This document shows, piece by piece, positions 13,725 through 25,710 of a stretch of DNA of 53,757 nucleotides. This DNA is from Gnetum montanum (taxonomy: Eukaryota > Streptophyta > Gnetopsida > Gnetales > Gnetaceae): assembly GCA_015680685.1 (NCBI GenBank), contig MNCI01003720.1, positions 10,281-64,037 on the forward strand. The letters are read 5' to 3'. The translations under genes and the position numbers were made by a program. The notes under the pieces were generated by a model. The model searched no databases. It was not told the origin of the DNA and saw nothing but the letters and a program-made list of their open reading frames with translations. Every line of letters starts with the position of its first letter. Position 1 is the first letter of the stretch.

Positions 13725-14095
13725 TGTGATTCCTCTTATATATTTACAAATTGCTAGGAATGAACTGTGTAAAGATCTTTTGGATTTAGGTTCTGGTGTC
13801 AACTTAATCTCTCAAGAAATGTATAAAGCCTAGAACCTACCTTCATTGAAAAAGAGTAACATACATTTAGAGCTAGCTGATCAGTCCATCACTATCCCAG
13901 TAGAACTAGTGGAGGACATCATCATCACTATTTGTGGGTGGTCATATCTAGTTGACTTCCTAGTGATTCAAGTCAACAAATGTAAGGGTGACTTCCCAAT
14001 CATAATGAGAAGAGAATGATTAAGCACAATTAATGCACGCCTAGGAATATGTGATCTTTCCATAGAGATATCAAAGAAAAATATGTTTGGAAAGA
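13725..14095 (+). pseudogene. element B aspartic protease
   Basis: The plus frame gives L-L-D-L-G-S-G-V-N-L-I-S (about 13775-13810), the Athila-type D-L-G active-site box, then a long beta-rich part with ITIPVELVEDI and the conserved KCKGDFPIIM. The catalytic Asp is kept; nearby stops sit where Trp or Gln codons are expected. It aligns well with 49430-49010 of element F. Confidence 0.78.
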
Positions 14096-14429
14096 TTGAG
14101 AAGAAGAAAGTTCCATGCATCACATACAGTGACACAGGGTGTAATTAAGTGCAGAAGTTCTAGTTTGTACAATGTGTAACATTGCTTGCATGCAACCAAT
14201 GTGCACAAGTAACTAACATAAAAAGGTGCTTGTATGTGGTAGCCACAAGATAGAAAGGCATCCAATGGCTGACAACTGATCAAGAGAGACACTTAACTAT
14301 ATGCATGAAACCAACTAAGGTTTTAACTTGTGCTCACATAGATAACATAGACACATTAGAGTAAGTTCATCACCAGCTTCCAAGTCTTGACATTGAAAAT
14401 ATCAACTAGGGGAAGTTGGAAATCCCTGA

Positions 14430-15345
14430 AAACTTTAAGTAAGAGCCCCTTGAGTTAAAACCATTGCCCACCAGTATGGAGTATATATTTCTCAAAAATG
14501 GAAAATCAGTAATTATTAATGCTAGGCTCACTCCTCAACAAAAAGAGAGACTGTTGAAAATGGTAAACAAATGGTCGAAAGCCTTTGCTTGTTCATATTC
14601 CAAATTAACTAAAATAGATCCTAGGATATGCCAACATAGGATTTACATTGATCCCTCCATGAAGCCTTGACAAAAACTGCAAAGGCAATTGAACCCAAAG
14701 CTGAAGCAAGTGGTTAAAGAAGAAATTGAACAACTTCTAAAAGCTGGGTTCATCTACCCCATTGCTGATAGCGAATGGATTACTCCATTAGTTATTGTGC
14801 CCAAAAAGGGAGGCAAATAGAGAGTGTGTATAGACTTTAGGCTACTAAACATGGCAACATTCAAAGACCACTTTTCATTGCCATTCGTTAACCAAGTCTT
14901 AGACACCATTGTAGGGCATTGCTACTATAGTTTCCTAGATGGGTACAATGGATACAACCAAATTCAAATAGCACCATAAGACCAAGCCAATAGCACGTTC
15001 ACAAGTCCTTGGGGGACATTTTCATACAAACATATGCTATTTTCCTTGTACAATGCTCTTGCAATGTTTCAACATTTGGTTCTAAGTATCTTTCAACAAC
15101 AAATAGGGAATGGTATAGAAGTCTTCATGAATGATTTCTCCACCTATGGAGAAAACTTCAATCAAGCATTGGATCGATTAAAGAAAGTACTAAAATGATG
15201 TGTTGAAACCAATTTAAGGCTCAACTAGCAAAAAAATCATTTAATGGTCCAAGAAGGCATAGTATTAGGGCATAAGATTTCACAAATAGGGATAGAGGTA
15301 GATCCCAAAAAGATTAAAGTCATCCAAGGAATCACATGTTAACTT
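14430..15345 (+). pseudogene. element B reverse transcriptase
   Basis: The domain runs from the linker (Y-I-F-L-K-N-G-K, RLTPQQKERLLKMV) through K-A-G-F-I-Y-P-I, V-I-V-P-K-K-G-G, R-V-C-I-D-F-R, Y-Y-S-F-L-D-G-Y-N-G-Y-N-Q-I, TSPWGTF and the catalytic box F-M-N-D-F (near 15125-15145), where Athila RTs normally have F-M-D-D-F. The first catalytic Asp of the pair is therefore Asn. Stops fall mainly at Trp, Gln and Arg positions. The enzyme would copy element RNA to DNA. Confidence 0.88.
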
Positions 15346-15930
15346 AAAACTGTAAAAAACATTCGATCATTCCTTGGACATACTGGATATTATAGAAGAT
15401 TCATAGAGAACTTTTCAAAGGTTGTGAAACCATTGGTTGAACTAACGAAAAAGGATGTACCTTTTGAATAGACCAAGGAATGTGAACTAGCTTTCCAAAC
15501 CTTGAAGCAGAAGCTTGTAGAAACACCCATTCTACAAGCTCCTAACTAGTCTAGACCATTCCACATCATGATTGACACATCCAACTTTGCCTTAGGAGCT
15601 GTACTCATGTAGTTATATGACTAAAAACAACCCTATTACATCCACTATGCAAGTCGAAGTATTACTAGTGCATAGCTTAACTACACCACAATAGAAAAGG
15701 AGTTAATGGTTGTGGTGTTTGCAATAGATAAGTTTAGGCACTATGTATTGGTCTATAAGGTATTTGTACACATAGACCATAGTGCAATTTGGTTCCTATT
15801 GAATAAACCAATGGTGAGCCCTTGCATCATGTGATGGCTCATAATCTTACAAGAGTTTGATCTTATGATGATAAATTGTAAAGGTACTGAGAATGTTGTT
15901 GTTGATCATTTATCTCAGTTAAGATGGGAC
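15346..15930 (+). pseudogene. element B RNase H
   Basis: It follows RT directly: [15 protein letters not shown], then a gypsy RNase H with H-I-M-I-D-T-S-N-F-A-L-G-A-V-L, Y-T-T-I-E-K-E-L-M-V-V-V-F-A, K-F-R-H-Y-V-L and D-H-S-A-I. The first Asp, the Glu and the D-H pair are visible. At the end, MINCKGTENVVVDHLSQL is the conserved tail (G-x-x-N-x-V-A-D-x-L-S). Several stops. It would degrade the RNA strand of the hybrid. Confidence 0.85.
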
Positions 15931-15959
15931 AACAAAGAGGATGAATACCCACTTTTTGA

Positions 15960-17275
15960 TCACTTTCGCGATGAATTTCTCTTTGCAGGTGTAGTAAATA
16001 ATCAATTAACCATGGAAATAAATTGGTATAGTATCATTATTACCTATCTCCTTACACAAGAAACACCACAAGAGTTAGACGTTAAAAAGAAATAGCAATT
16101 TCTACACCAAGCCAAATATTTCATGGAAATCAATAGTCACCTTTATAAGGTATGTCCTAATGGCTTGGTTCAATGGTGTGTTTTCAATGTAGATCAATTA
16201 CAAGTTCTTCAAGATGCTCATGCGGGCCCTTGTGGGGGTCATTACATAGAGAGATGAATAGCCATTAAAATCCTGCTTGTAGGATATTATTGGCCTACAT
16301 TGGTTTAGGATTATCATCATTTCGTCCAATCTTGTGAGTGCTACCAATCTGATGGGGAATGATTGCTAGAATGGAGGGTCCACAACAATGGATTCAACCT
16401 TTAGAACACTTAGATAGATGGGGAATTGATTTTATGGGGTTTATTATACCAATGTCCAGTGGAATAGCCTACATTGTTCTTTTTGTTGACTATTTCACAA
16501 AATGGGTAGAAGCAGCCACTGTTATGAACTGCACATCATCTACCGCTACACGATTTGTTCAACAAAAAATTGTAAATAGGTTTGGCATGCCTCTTGCACT
16601 TATTTAAGATAATGGTACACATTTTACAAGTGCAAATTTTCAGAAGTTGATGCAATGCTTAGGAGTGGAACACAAGCTGACTACACCATATCACTCTCAA
16701 GAAAATGGTCAAGTTGAGGTCACTAATAGGGAGATTATGAAAATATTCACACAAACTATTAGTAAGTATAGGCGCGATTGGGCACCAAATTGAATGATGC
16801 CCTTTGGGCATACCACTCCACATGGAAACTCCATATAGGCTACTTTCCCTATGAGTTAGTGTACGATAAACTTCCAATGCTTCCTATTCAGGCAGAGCTC
16901 TGTACACTATCCACAGCATGTGACCTCAACCTTGACCTCAATCTAGCACAAAAAGAATAGTTAATGAACCTTAACCTACTAGATGAGAATTGATTAGTCA
17001 CCCTATCATCTAATGAACTACACAAGGCCTTTAATAAACAATGTCATGACCTGAAAATTAGAAAAGTTAAATACCAACTAGGAGATAAGGTTCTTTATTG
17101 GAACCCCACACATGTGCCATAATGTACTAAATTTCAAATGCTATGGGAAGGGCCCTATATTATTCATGCAACTTTTCCTTTATGAACCATGATGATTTAC
17201 AAACCTGAGAGCCCAAATAAGAAATTATTTGTTAACATCAAACAAACCAAACCTTTCCATGAGCCTAGAACAACC
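15960..17275 (+). pseudogene. element B integrase
   Basis: The zinc-binding part (about 16190-16350) has D-A-H-A-G-P-C-G-G-H and S-C-E-C-Y-Q, so the second cysteine of the normal CxxC is displaced or lost. The core has G-I-D-F-M-G, VDYFTKWVEA, D-N-G-T-H-F and H-S-Q-E-N-G-Q-V-E-V-T-N-R-E, so D, D and E are present, with a stop just before the second D. A frameshift lies near 16780. The C-terminal GPY module is at about 17130-17200 (M-L-W-E-G-P-Y-I-I). It would insert the DNA copy. Confidence 0.87.
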
Positions 17276-19242
17276 AGTATCAATACTACCTCTATTGGTG
17301 GACAACCTTGCTCATTATTTTGAATCTCCTCCTTCCAACTCAATCGTGGGAGAGCTGGTCGCCAGTGCTAACCATTCTAAGCCCTTAACTCTTTTTGTAT
17401 TTTTGTTTTACACAGCTTTTCAATTTTACTTATTTTTTTACACCATCGTTCACATTTTTTACTATTTCTTTGTTTGATTTACTTTCATTCATCATACAAT
17501 AAGTGCTCATGGTGGTGGATTGCACTATAACGGTATTGATTGTTAATGTTGGGTTTTTACCTTTGATTTTCAATGTTGATACTAAGATATGGTTCTTTTG
17601 ATAAAATAGGCAATGAGTCCATGTCATCCATTTCTCTATTCAACTCTATGGTCTCTCTTGTCTTGGAAATGTACTATCCCTTTTTCTAAATAAACTTATT
17701 AATAAAGTGGTAACTTGGTATTCTTCAAACCAAGGAAGGACTCAATGGTTGAAAAGGGTGTGACTTCAAGGAGATTCAACACACTTGTGTTGGCTATTCT
17801 CTTGGGTACCGGGATGCTTTTCATGGGTTTTTCACCATTCCACCAATGACCAAACATCAGGAAGTCAAATGAATCAAATAAGTCTTCACATGATGTGGTT
17901 TTCACAATAAAGAAAAAATAAACAAAAAAATGGGTGAGAATTCAAAGCATACCCCTTAGACATAATAATAAAATATGGGCTAAAAACACTATTTATGGCA
18001 CTAGAAAGATATGTTACCCATGCCTTAAGGTTCCCTCTAACTAAGACCCTTTGCGCTTCCTACTTCTCTATCTTTCTCTCCTTGGAATGGTGGTGACTCT
18101 ATGAATGCATTCTTGTTGCTTCAAGAGGACAAGTTGGTCAAATGTGTTGATGTGAGGTCATTGAATGTGGTTTTCTTGAATCTAGAATTAGAATGAATTC
18201 TATTCAGTCACCATAACCATATCATACACAAGGGACTTTGCACAACCTTGCTCTTAGGATTCCATACCATTTTCTCCTCTCCTTCAATATTTCTTCCCAT
18301 ATTCCACCTCATTGTTGGTTTTATGATTAGTCTATATCTTGGTTGAGGCATTGTTCATCTTTGGTAACTTCTTGTGGGTATGTTCTTAACCATTATTCCA
18401 TACGTCATTCCTAGAGCCTACAGACTCTTAATTTTCCAGGTCTATTAGGGCATAAAAGGCATGAACCTGCTTTGGGGAGGATCCATTGACATTCCTTTAT
18501 GGTACAATTGTTAATTCCTTTTCCTTAAACATTCCTTGCAATCAACCATTTCTCATTTCATCCCCATCCATGACATCCATTTCATTGGCTTCACCATTGT
18601 TATTTCTCTTATCTTTCTTATTCCTTCAGTATTTCCACCCTATTGCTACTAGAGGTTTGCTCTTAGTCATGGGGGCCCTATCACAAATGTTTTCATTCTA
18701 TTACCTATCTCACATCTACACCTTGGATAGTTATTAGTTAAAAAGCCTCTAACCTAGTATCTACCATACCCACAACCCAGCCAAGGTACTTCACATCAGA
18801 CCAAGGTATCAACTACATTGTATCTTTATCTATCCTTGCTAATGCATGACTATGTTGTGTATGCAGATGGAGACCATATGAACAATGGACTGGGATACGA
18901 GGGAGCACTCAAGATGGACTAGGATGGGAGCAGTTATGCAAGGAACATGCTTCATTACATGGCTATGGATAAACAACAGAGTGCACATTTTTTACATCAA
19001 CAGCAACACACCTCATTCTCTTTTCTCTCTCTTTCTCTTCAAGCTGTCAGATAAGGGTCTAGATGTCATCTATGTATAGTGTTCATCATAATGGTTATGA
19101 ACACCAATGTTGTAACATGTTTGTTGATCTGTTCATTGGACACTTTGAGTCTGTCACCCATGTCACCATCAGTTGTCATTCAATCAATAATCCCATACCT
19201 TTCCAATGTTTTGTAAGGAACTCAAGGATGAGCTTTCATTTA
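17276..19242 (+). other. element B 3' region, no env recognised
   Basis: About 2 kb between integrase and the 3' LTR. Athila elements often carry an env-like ORF here. I find only short hydrophobic frames (for example 18486-18737) without a convincing signal peptide-plus-transmembrane protein, so the region is either a degraded env-like ORF or untranslated. Confidence 0.45.
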
Positions 19243-19254
19243 GTCATGGGGGTA
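19243..19254 (+). promoter_or_regulatory. degenerate polypurine tract of B
   Basis: A short GGGGGTA-type purine run directly abuts the 3' LTR, the position where plus-strand priming occurs. Confidence 0.5.
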
Positions 19255-20092
19255 TGATGAACCACAATATCAGGGTGACGATATTGCATCTGCGATATTG
19301 GGTCTGCAATATTGAAGCTCACCAAGTGATATCAGGCATCCGATGTCGAGACCCGCCTCATCACCTATAAATAAGAGGCAAGCACGCTTGGTTTTCATAG
19401 TTAGTCTTAGTCTCTTACTCAAACTCTTGTAGTTTTCCTTCCTTAAAGTTAGAATTATTTTTGAGTGCCCATAGTAGAAGTTATAAAGTGAACGGATCTT
19501 TATTAAAGCATTTTGTACCTGAGCACACCTTGTGGTTGGAAATAAAGATGAACTTTGTGATAAACCTTGCAGCACTCAAAATAGCTTATTTAATGTTATT
19601 TATAGTTATTTAATGCTTTCCTTAGTTAATTAATGTTCTCTCTCTTACCTTGTTAACTCTCCCAAGTAAGCACACTCAGTACGACCACTTCGAGCATGCA
19701 TGGAACACTTGGTAACCAAGTAACAATTAGTGTTTGCTAATCCCACTAATGTTGCGCTTGTTTAGGATGTGTACGACAAGTGGGAATGGATACTATTGTT
19801 AGGACTAGTTAGAGCATAGTCAATTAGATAAATTAAGTTAGTTACTTAATTAGCTCACTTCTTCCTTTGTAGCACTAGGACATAAAACATCAAAAATATA
19901 TAAATATCATATACCTCAAGTTTACTTAACCATACAATCATGCTATACAAGTAAGCTTGGGAAGACAACAATTGACTAACCCAGCTAGGTTCTATAAAGG
20001 CACATAAGCACTAAATCCTGAGAATTTGACCGAATCGTGCATGTATGCTCGTATTCATATGGTTGAGTGTAGGGATATCTTGCAGCTCATCA
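19255..20092 (+). repeat. 3' LTR of element B
   Basis: An 838-bp copy of 10153-10991, TG...CA, with the TATA box at the same offset. Differences are mostly transitions. Confidence 0.93.
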
Positions 20093-20097
20093 ATTAG
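20093..20097. repeat. target-site duplication of B, right copy
   Basis: ATTAG directly after the 3' LTR, partner of ATTGG at 10148-10152. Confidence 0.8.
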
Positions 20098-20299
20098 CAT
20101 ACACCATTTTTGCTTTACTTTGTTTTACATTATTTGGCTTTACTTCATGCATAGCCTAAGATACACTTTCATTTACAATTTACCTTTTATGCCTTTTATT
20201 TTAAATATGAAGCATGAAAATACCATAAAAATGTTAAAACCTAAAAAGTCATAAAAATTTTAAAACTTAAAAACATGATAAAAAAATTTCCTTTCCAAA

Positions 20300-20440
20300 A
20301 TGTAGGGTCCACCATGGCCTTAAACTAGCAAAACCTAAGGTTCACCATGGTCTAAAACTGGTAGATAACACATGGCTTGCCATGGCCTAAAAGTGGAAAA
20401 TAATGCATGGCCTACCATGGCCTAAAACTAGCAAACCTCT
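20300..20440 (+). repeat. short tandem repeat in element A spacer
   Basis: Four copies of a CCATGGCCTAAAACT-type word start near 20312, 20345, 20380 and 20415, spaced 33-35 bp. The reverse complement of C's 27-bp array (36562-36772) has the same core, CAATGGCCTAAAACTAATG, at the equivalent place just after protease. This supports common descent of the A and C spacers. Confidence 0.65.
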
Positions 20441-20754
20441 TATCAACATTTACAACCTATTTTACATTATATTGATTTTACTTATTTAACTAATCTAGCC
20501 CTATAACATGAATGAAAACGTAAAACATATAACATGAATAAAACATTAAGCATCAAAACATATTAACAAAATTAAAATTTACAAATAATAATAGTCTAAA
20601 TGTTTATTACATAGCATGAAATAGGTTTAAACAATACGTAAAATAATAAAATATCTCTCAAACATCCATGGCTAACTCTAGCCACAACATCATAATAACA
20701 TGATCAACATCGTAACAAGTAGAGATAACCAAAGACAATAACCAAATGATGGTA

Positions 20755-20832
20755 CTAAGCAACTCCTAGAGGAGGTTGAGGAGTACTTCCATCTTCACCA
20801 CTAGGGCCACCAGTGTCACCTGGTACTTGTGC
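20755..20832 (-). pseudogene. possible terminal exon of antisense gene in element A
   Basis: On the minus strand the segment reads Ala-Gln-Val-Pro-Gly-Asp-Thr-Gly-Gly-Pro, then Glu-Asp-Gly-Ser-Thr-Pro-Gln, ending in TAG. It is preceded by an AG that could be an acceptor. It lies just beyond the short repeat, as the acidic last exon of C's antisense gene does. The phase does not fit the exon at 22460-22680 without a shift, so this is a weak candidate. Confidence 0.3.
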
Positions 20833-21600
20833 CTCAATAACATAAGTTTAATCAATAATCAACATAATGTGAAACCAAATCTATAGTTTTAACCACTTAG
20901 AACTAAAGCAAATCTATGAACTTTCATGAAAGACCAAGTAAAACTAAGTAGCATACTAACAATAGATAGTAGTTTTATGGTGGAATATACATAAAATACT
21001 AAAGGTTTTTATGTAAAAATATCAAAACCATAAAAAATATCTTGTACCTATAACAACAATCACAAAAACATCAATTTGAATTTTAGAAAATTTTGCTAAA
21101 AATCCTAGTTAATAGTGAAATTAGCCATAGTAAAAACTCTAGAAAATCTAGCTAAAACTTTTGAAAAAAAAATTCAAGTGGTTGTTGAAAAAAAAAATCC
21201 AACATGTAAATAACCTTAAGAACCTTTAGAAACCACTATGAAAATTCAAAAAGTACACCAATGTTGTCGGTACAACCAAGGAGATTTGTAGTTTTCACAA
21301 TCAAAACTGCAACTGTAAAAGGTAGTTTAAACAAGAATAGAAATGATAATTTAGAACTAATTTTTTTTTCTAATGCTAGGAATTGGGTATACATGAAATT
21401 CAACAAATTTGGGAATCTACATTGTAGTCCCAAGCTTGGAAATTTTTTTTTACAAAAATCTTAGACCATAACCAAATTCAAACAAAAATTGCACAATAAC
21501 ATGAAACTAGAGAGAATGGGCATAAAGGATCACTAATCAAAAATATCAAAAAATTATTTTAAACCAACAAAATTATTTCCAAATCCTTCCCAAAACCTTA
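20833..21600. other. element A spacer, A-rich, no gene seen
   Basis: A-rich non-coding sequence with many short poly-A runs. No domain is visible on either strand; it could be intron of the antisense gene. Confidence 0.4.
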
Positions 21601-21619
21601 GAGAATCCCTAGGAACATA

Positions 21620-22330
21620 GGACATTGGCTAAAATTTTTTTCCAAGTGTCTACATTATCCACTTTCATAGGGGTAAAGCCACAAAAAACTAAAAAATTTG
21701 GCATATGCTAATCTACAAAAAAAAAATTCATAGAAAACTAATCGTAGATCCATATTCAGTGATTTCATAGCCATTTGAACTATTAAATCCCAAACTAAAA
21801 ACCCACAACCTAAAAATCTAAAAAGTTCTTAATCGTTTTTGTAGAAAAAAGATTGCAAAAGTAACATGAAAAAAAAGACTGTGAAAGCCAAAAACCTCAC
21901 TTTGCGCTAGCTTATGAAAAAATTCATAGAAAACTAGTTGTAGATCCAAATTAAATGATTATATAGTTTTTTGAGCTATTAAATGATAAACTAAAATAAA
22001 AACTTGAAAAAACACAAATTTATTAATTTTTTTGATATGAAAAAATACCAAAGTGATATGAAAAATGGCCAAAAAATTGGAAACCCACTATACACTAGCT
22101 TACAGAAAACTTCGTAGAAAATCAACTCTAGGTTAAAATTCAGTGGTTCAAAGACTAGTTAGAAGAAAAAACAGTATGAAACAATCCTATAGCCATAAAA
22201 ATGAAAATTTCTAAGCCATTTTTGTACAAAATAAATTCAAATGTGGCATTTCTTTTGGGGGGCAAAAAGGCAGAAAACACATAGAATTGATTAAAACAAA
22301 AGTTATAGCACAGCGTAGAACAACCTCAAA
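21620..22330 (+). repeat. about 190-bp degenerate tandem array in element A
   Basis: Three alignable copies: TTCATAGAAAACTA-GTAGATCC starts near 21727 and 21923, and its variant TTCGTAGAAAATCAA near 22111. Spacing is 196 and 188 bp. Each is preceded by a GCTAGCTTA/GCTAATCTA block and followed by ATTCAGTGATT/ATTAAATGATT. The function is unknown. Confidence 0.6.
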
Positions 22331-22459
22331 ATCCAAGTAATATTGAAACTTCACAAACAAAAATTGAATCTAATATAGTAATTTGATGAAATTAAATTTG
22401 AACAAATACACAAACCTACACAAACAAAAGTTCTTACAAAATGATTAGAGGTTGTATAC

Positions 22460-22680
22460 CTAGGAGTGATGGCAGAAGAACCTTCATCAATCAAGGGATA
22501 TGGTAGGTTGGAGAGATATTTAGCAATAGTTTTAGTATCCTCCAAGGATATATTCTTCTTAGTTCAGCCCTATTCTTTGACATCTTGAACAAGTAATGCT
22601 AAATTTGACAAAACCTTCACACTTCTAGAGCCTCCTGTTGTAACTATGCCTACTCCTTAGGGTGGAATGGCTAGACTACA
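22460..22680 (-). pseudogene. antisense exon-like segment in element A spacer
   Basis: On the minus strand a strong pyrimidine tract ending CATCTATTTCTAG precedes 22680, and CCTAG/GTATAC marks a donor after 22460. Between them 221 nt give one frame with three stops: IPP-stop-GVGIVTTGGSRSVKV, LALLVQDVKE, then SLEDTKTIAKYLSNLPYP and DEGSSAITPR at the border. In C, exon 8 of the antisense gene also carries a helical E-rich part, then an L-P, and ends in PSR at the donor. Homology is suggestive, not proven. No known domain. Confidence 0.42.
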
Positions 22681-22949
22681 CTAGAAATAGATGTGGTTGA
22701 GGCAAGAAAAATATTAGAGTTCTAGTGCTAGGTGTTGTAGGTTAAGAGTGGTAAGAGAATTATGATTTGTGCAAAATTGTAGTTTGGAAACCAATCCCAA
22801 ACTTATGCACCCACCAACAAAACCCTAGTTTTGCAAAATGCTTATTCAAGTCTCACTTAACTTCATGATAGTAATTAGAAAGTGGGACTTTGCTAGGTGA
22901 GTGGGAAATTATTTCATTTAAAAATTCAAATTTATGATGGGGCCCACTA

Positions 22950-24989
22950 GATGCCTCACCAACAAGCCAATGGAAATCCTAAAAGACTTGGATTTTTAGG
23001 TTTTCCATGGTAACTATGTTGGGGTTTAAGCATCCAAAAACCTTAAAATAGATCTAAAACCTCAAATACTATCAAAAACCATCATCCAACCATCCATACA
23101 TGCCATAAAATATTATGCCCAAAGTGGGAAACTAGGTGTTGGCATTAATGGAAACTAGACACCAAGGAAGGCCAAAACTCACACCAAAACCTACTACTTA
23201 TAGTAACTACATTGGCCAATGGCCTAACTATGGTGGCCAACATAATTAGAAATGGGATAATGTCTTCTCAATTAACCAAACTCTTGATCCATTCCAAAAT
23301 TATCAAATCATGCACCAAACCCTAACCAAAACCTCTGTTAGCCCCAAAATTCCACAAAATTAGTTTAAAAGCATCAAAATTCATTTTCCTTGCATGGAAT
23401 ATCTTAACTATGCTAGCTAGTGTATTCCTAGCATAGTTGAGAAAGGAATGAATACCAACAACCAAACATATCCTCCACAATGACACACTTTGAACCCTAA
23501 AGTCTCTAGTAAGCCTAAAATGCAAGGAAACCAATCAAGAATGGAAATTTTCATACTCCCACCTTCAAACTATAGTGGGGATGGCTAGGAATACACTAGC
23601 TAGCATAATCCTAATGTAGTAAGAAGATGATGAACAATTAAAAACTAAAAATAACCTCCAAATTGACATATCTTGACCTTAACACTCTTTGGAGCCTCTA
23701 GTGACCTTGCACTAACAAATTGTAAGATAAAAGAAGGTCAAATCCTATTTCCACCTTAGGACTACACTAAAGAAGCTTGGAACTACATTGGCTAGTGTAG
23801 TTCTAGTGTACTCCCACTTTCAAAACACTAAAATAGGTCACCAATATGTCAAATCGACTTTTGAAAGCATCATCTCAACTCTATAACCCTATTGGAGAAT
23901 TCAAAGACTACTAAACCCTACCAACCAAGTCAAAAATCAACAAAAATTAGCCTACACTAATCAACTATGTTGGAACTATACTAGCTAGCATAGTCCAAGG
24001 GTGTAGGATTAATCTAGAATCAAAAATACCATCAAAACTAATCATCTCTATCTTGAAACCCTTGTTTTGAACACTAATGATCCAAGAACTTAGAAACCTA
24101 GTCGATTGATAATGAAATTTTACCAAAATTCAAAATTCATCTTGTGACTCTACTGGAATAGGCTTGAACTATGATAACCACTATAGTCCTAGTGTAGTCA
24201 TGGTCATAGGATGATTTCACTAGTGATTTGACACTCTAGATAGCCTAGAACCTGAGTTAGAAATCCAAAACTTTGTTTGGCCTTACCCAGCTACAATTCC
24301 ACCTTGTTTTGACCATGGAAATGTTAGGTTTCCCTCATTTGCATTGATACCAACCTTATCTATGCTAACTAGCATAGTCCAAATGGAAAATGATCATTTC
24401 AATGCCTAAACAACCTTTAAAATTGACCATCCTAAGTCAAAACCCTAAATAGGGACACAAGTAACCCTGGGAACCTAAGAACCTAGTTGATTGACTATAG
24501 AAATCCATTGAAAGATACGATTCACATCTTACTATGCTAGAATAGGACATGACTACACTACCTAGCATAGTCCCAATGTAGTCATGATTGAGAATTAATG
24601 CAATTAGTATCTTGTCATCCTGAATGACCTAAGATTTGACTTAAGACATCTAGAACATTTCTCAACATTTCCCAATGATAATTTCACCTTTTTTTTATCA
24701 TGGAATGCCAAATTTCATTCATCTATGTTGAGGTAGGCCTAGGACTTCACTAGCCAATGTAGTCCCCACCCCAAGCTAGTTTAACCAACACAACAACACT
24801 CAAAATGATCAAAAACTTGATTCAAGAAGCCTAGAACCCTAAAATCTTAAAGCAAGCTATAGTTTGGTCATGTTCAACCATGGAAATCCTAGATGTTTTG
24901 TTAACTACACTAGAGAAACCCTCAACTATGTTAGCCAGCATAGTGATGAGGTGTAAGTACCAAAAAATTCACTTTTAGTACCTTGTGTT
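22950..24989 (+). repeat. about 190-bp degenerate array with palindromes, element A
   Basis: Imperfect palindromes of the type ACTATGCTAGCTAGCATAGT recur near 23407, 23590, 23780, 23965, 24165, 24355, 24540, 24725 and 24920, about 185-190 bp apart. Shared text between them, such as GAACCTAGT(C/T)GATTGA at about 24090 and 24485, shows a decayed tandem array. Element C is inserted in it; it resumes at 42686-42859. Confidence 0.6.
24985..24989. repeat. target-site duplication of C, left copy
   Basis: GTGTT directly before element C; identical GTGTT follows the element at 42686-42690. Confidence 0.88.
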
Positions 24990-25700
24990 TGAAATGATGG
25001 AAAACGTCGGTCACTGGAAATACCAAACGAAAATCTGTGTACACAGTTCCAACCCCGGATCCGTGCGAGCGCCGTGCTAGAGAAAATGAATCCGAGGTGC
25101 CCTGAATGGTCTTGTCGATCAGATAGGGACTTACTTAATTAGTAAACTTTTGTATGTCGAGGTGATGTATTACGAGGCAATTTTAATATCGTTAGTCGTA
25201 GAAGGAATTGAAAAAAATGTAAAGAGTTTATGATGACGGTAAAATCGACGCGACAAGAAAGATCAAATTTAAAGGGAATGCACAATCCCAAGATCTATGA
25301 TTTAGCTCAAAGATGAATATGTTGTGTACAATGATTCAATGGCAGACTTCACTTTTTCTAATGCGAAGCATGCACAAATGGCAAGAAAACTATTAAAGGT
25401 AAAGCACATGGACAGGTTGATCTACCTTGTTCTGGCCAAGACTGGATGCAAGGAAGGTCACACCTGGCATAAAACATCTATCAATCAACTATTTTTGATC
25501 ATTAAACTTCGCCAATCATACTAGATGATCTCACGATCTCTAATTTGCTCTATTTTTTTTTTTTGCCTTTGTCAATCTTCGCCAAAACTCGCTAATGATC
25601 GCCGATGAAGAAGACAACTGCTCATCAAGAAGACTTGCTGCTCTTGATGATCAAAAAAATAAAACTGCCCCCTCCCCCTTTTTCCTTTCGTCAACTAGAG

Positions 25701-25710
25701 TATTTATAAG
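25701..25710 (-). promoter_or_regulatory. TATA box in C 3' LTR
   Basis: On the minus strand CTTATAAATA, conserved in the other LTR at 41738-41747. Likely Pol II promoter core of the element. Confidence 0.6.

Larger units (their letters stand above)
10153..20092 (+). mobile_element. element B: complete Athila-like Ty3/gypsy element
   Basis: A 9.94-kb element bounded by two LTRs beginning TGATGAACCA and ending CTCATCA. It is flanked by ATTGG (10148-10152) and ATTAG (20093-20097), a 5-bp target duplication with one change. Order inside: primer site, gag, protease, RT, RNase H, integrase, then about 2 kb without recognisable genes, a short purine tract and the 3' LTR. A D-L-G protease box, an F-M-x-D-F polymerase box and a tRNA-Asp primer site fit the Athila group. 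All genes are broken. It sits inside element A. Confidence 0.92.

Noticed and set aside
18486-18737. Hydrophobic frame in B 3' region as env
   Set aside because: Phe/Ser/Leu-rich by T-rich composition; no signal peptide-transmembrane plan or neighbour support.
25324-25524. 66-codon frame in C LTR, repeated at 41363-41563
   Set aside because: It is repeated only because the LTR is repeated, and lies on the strand opposite to the element transcript.
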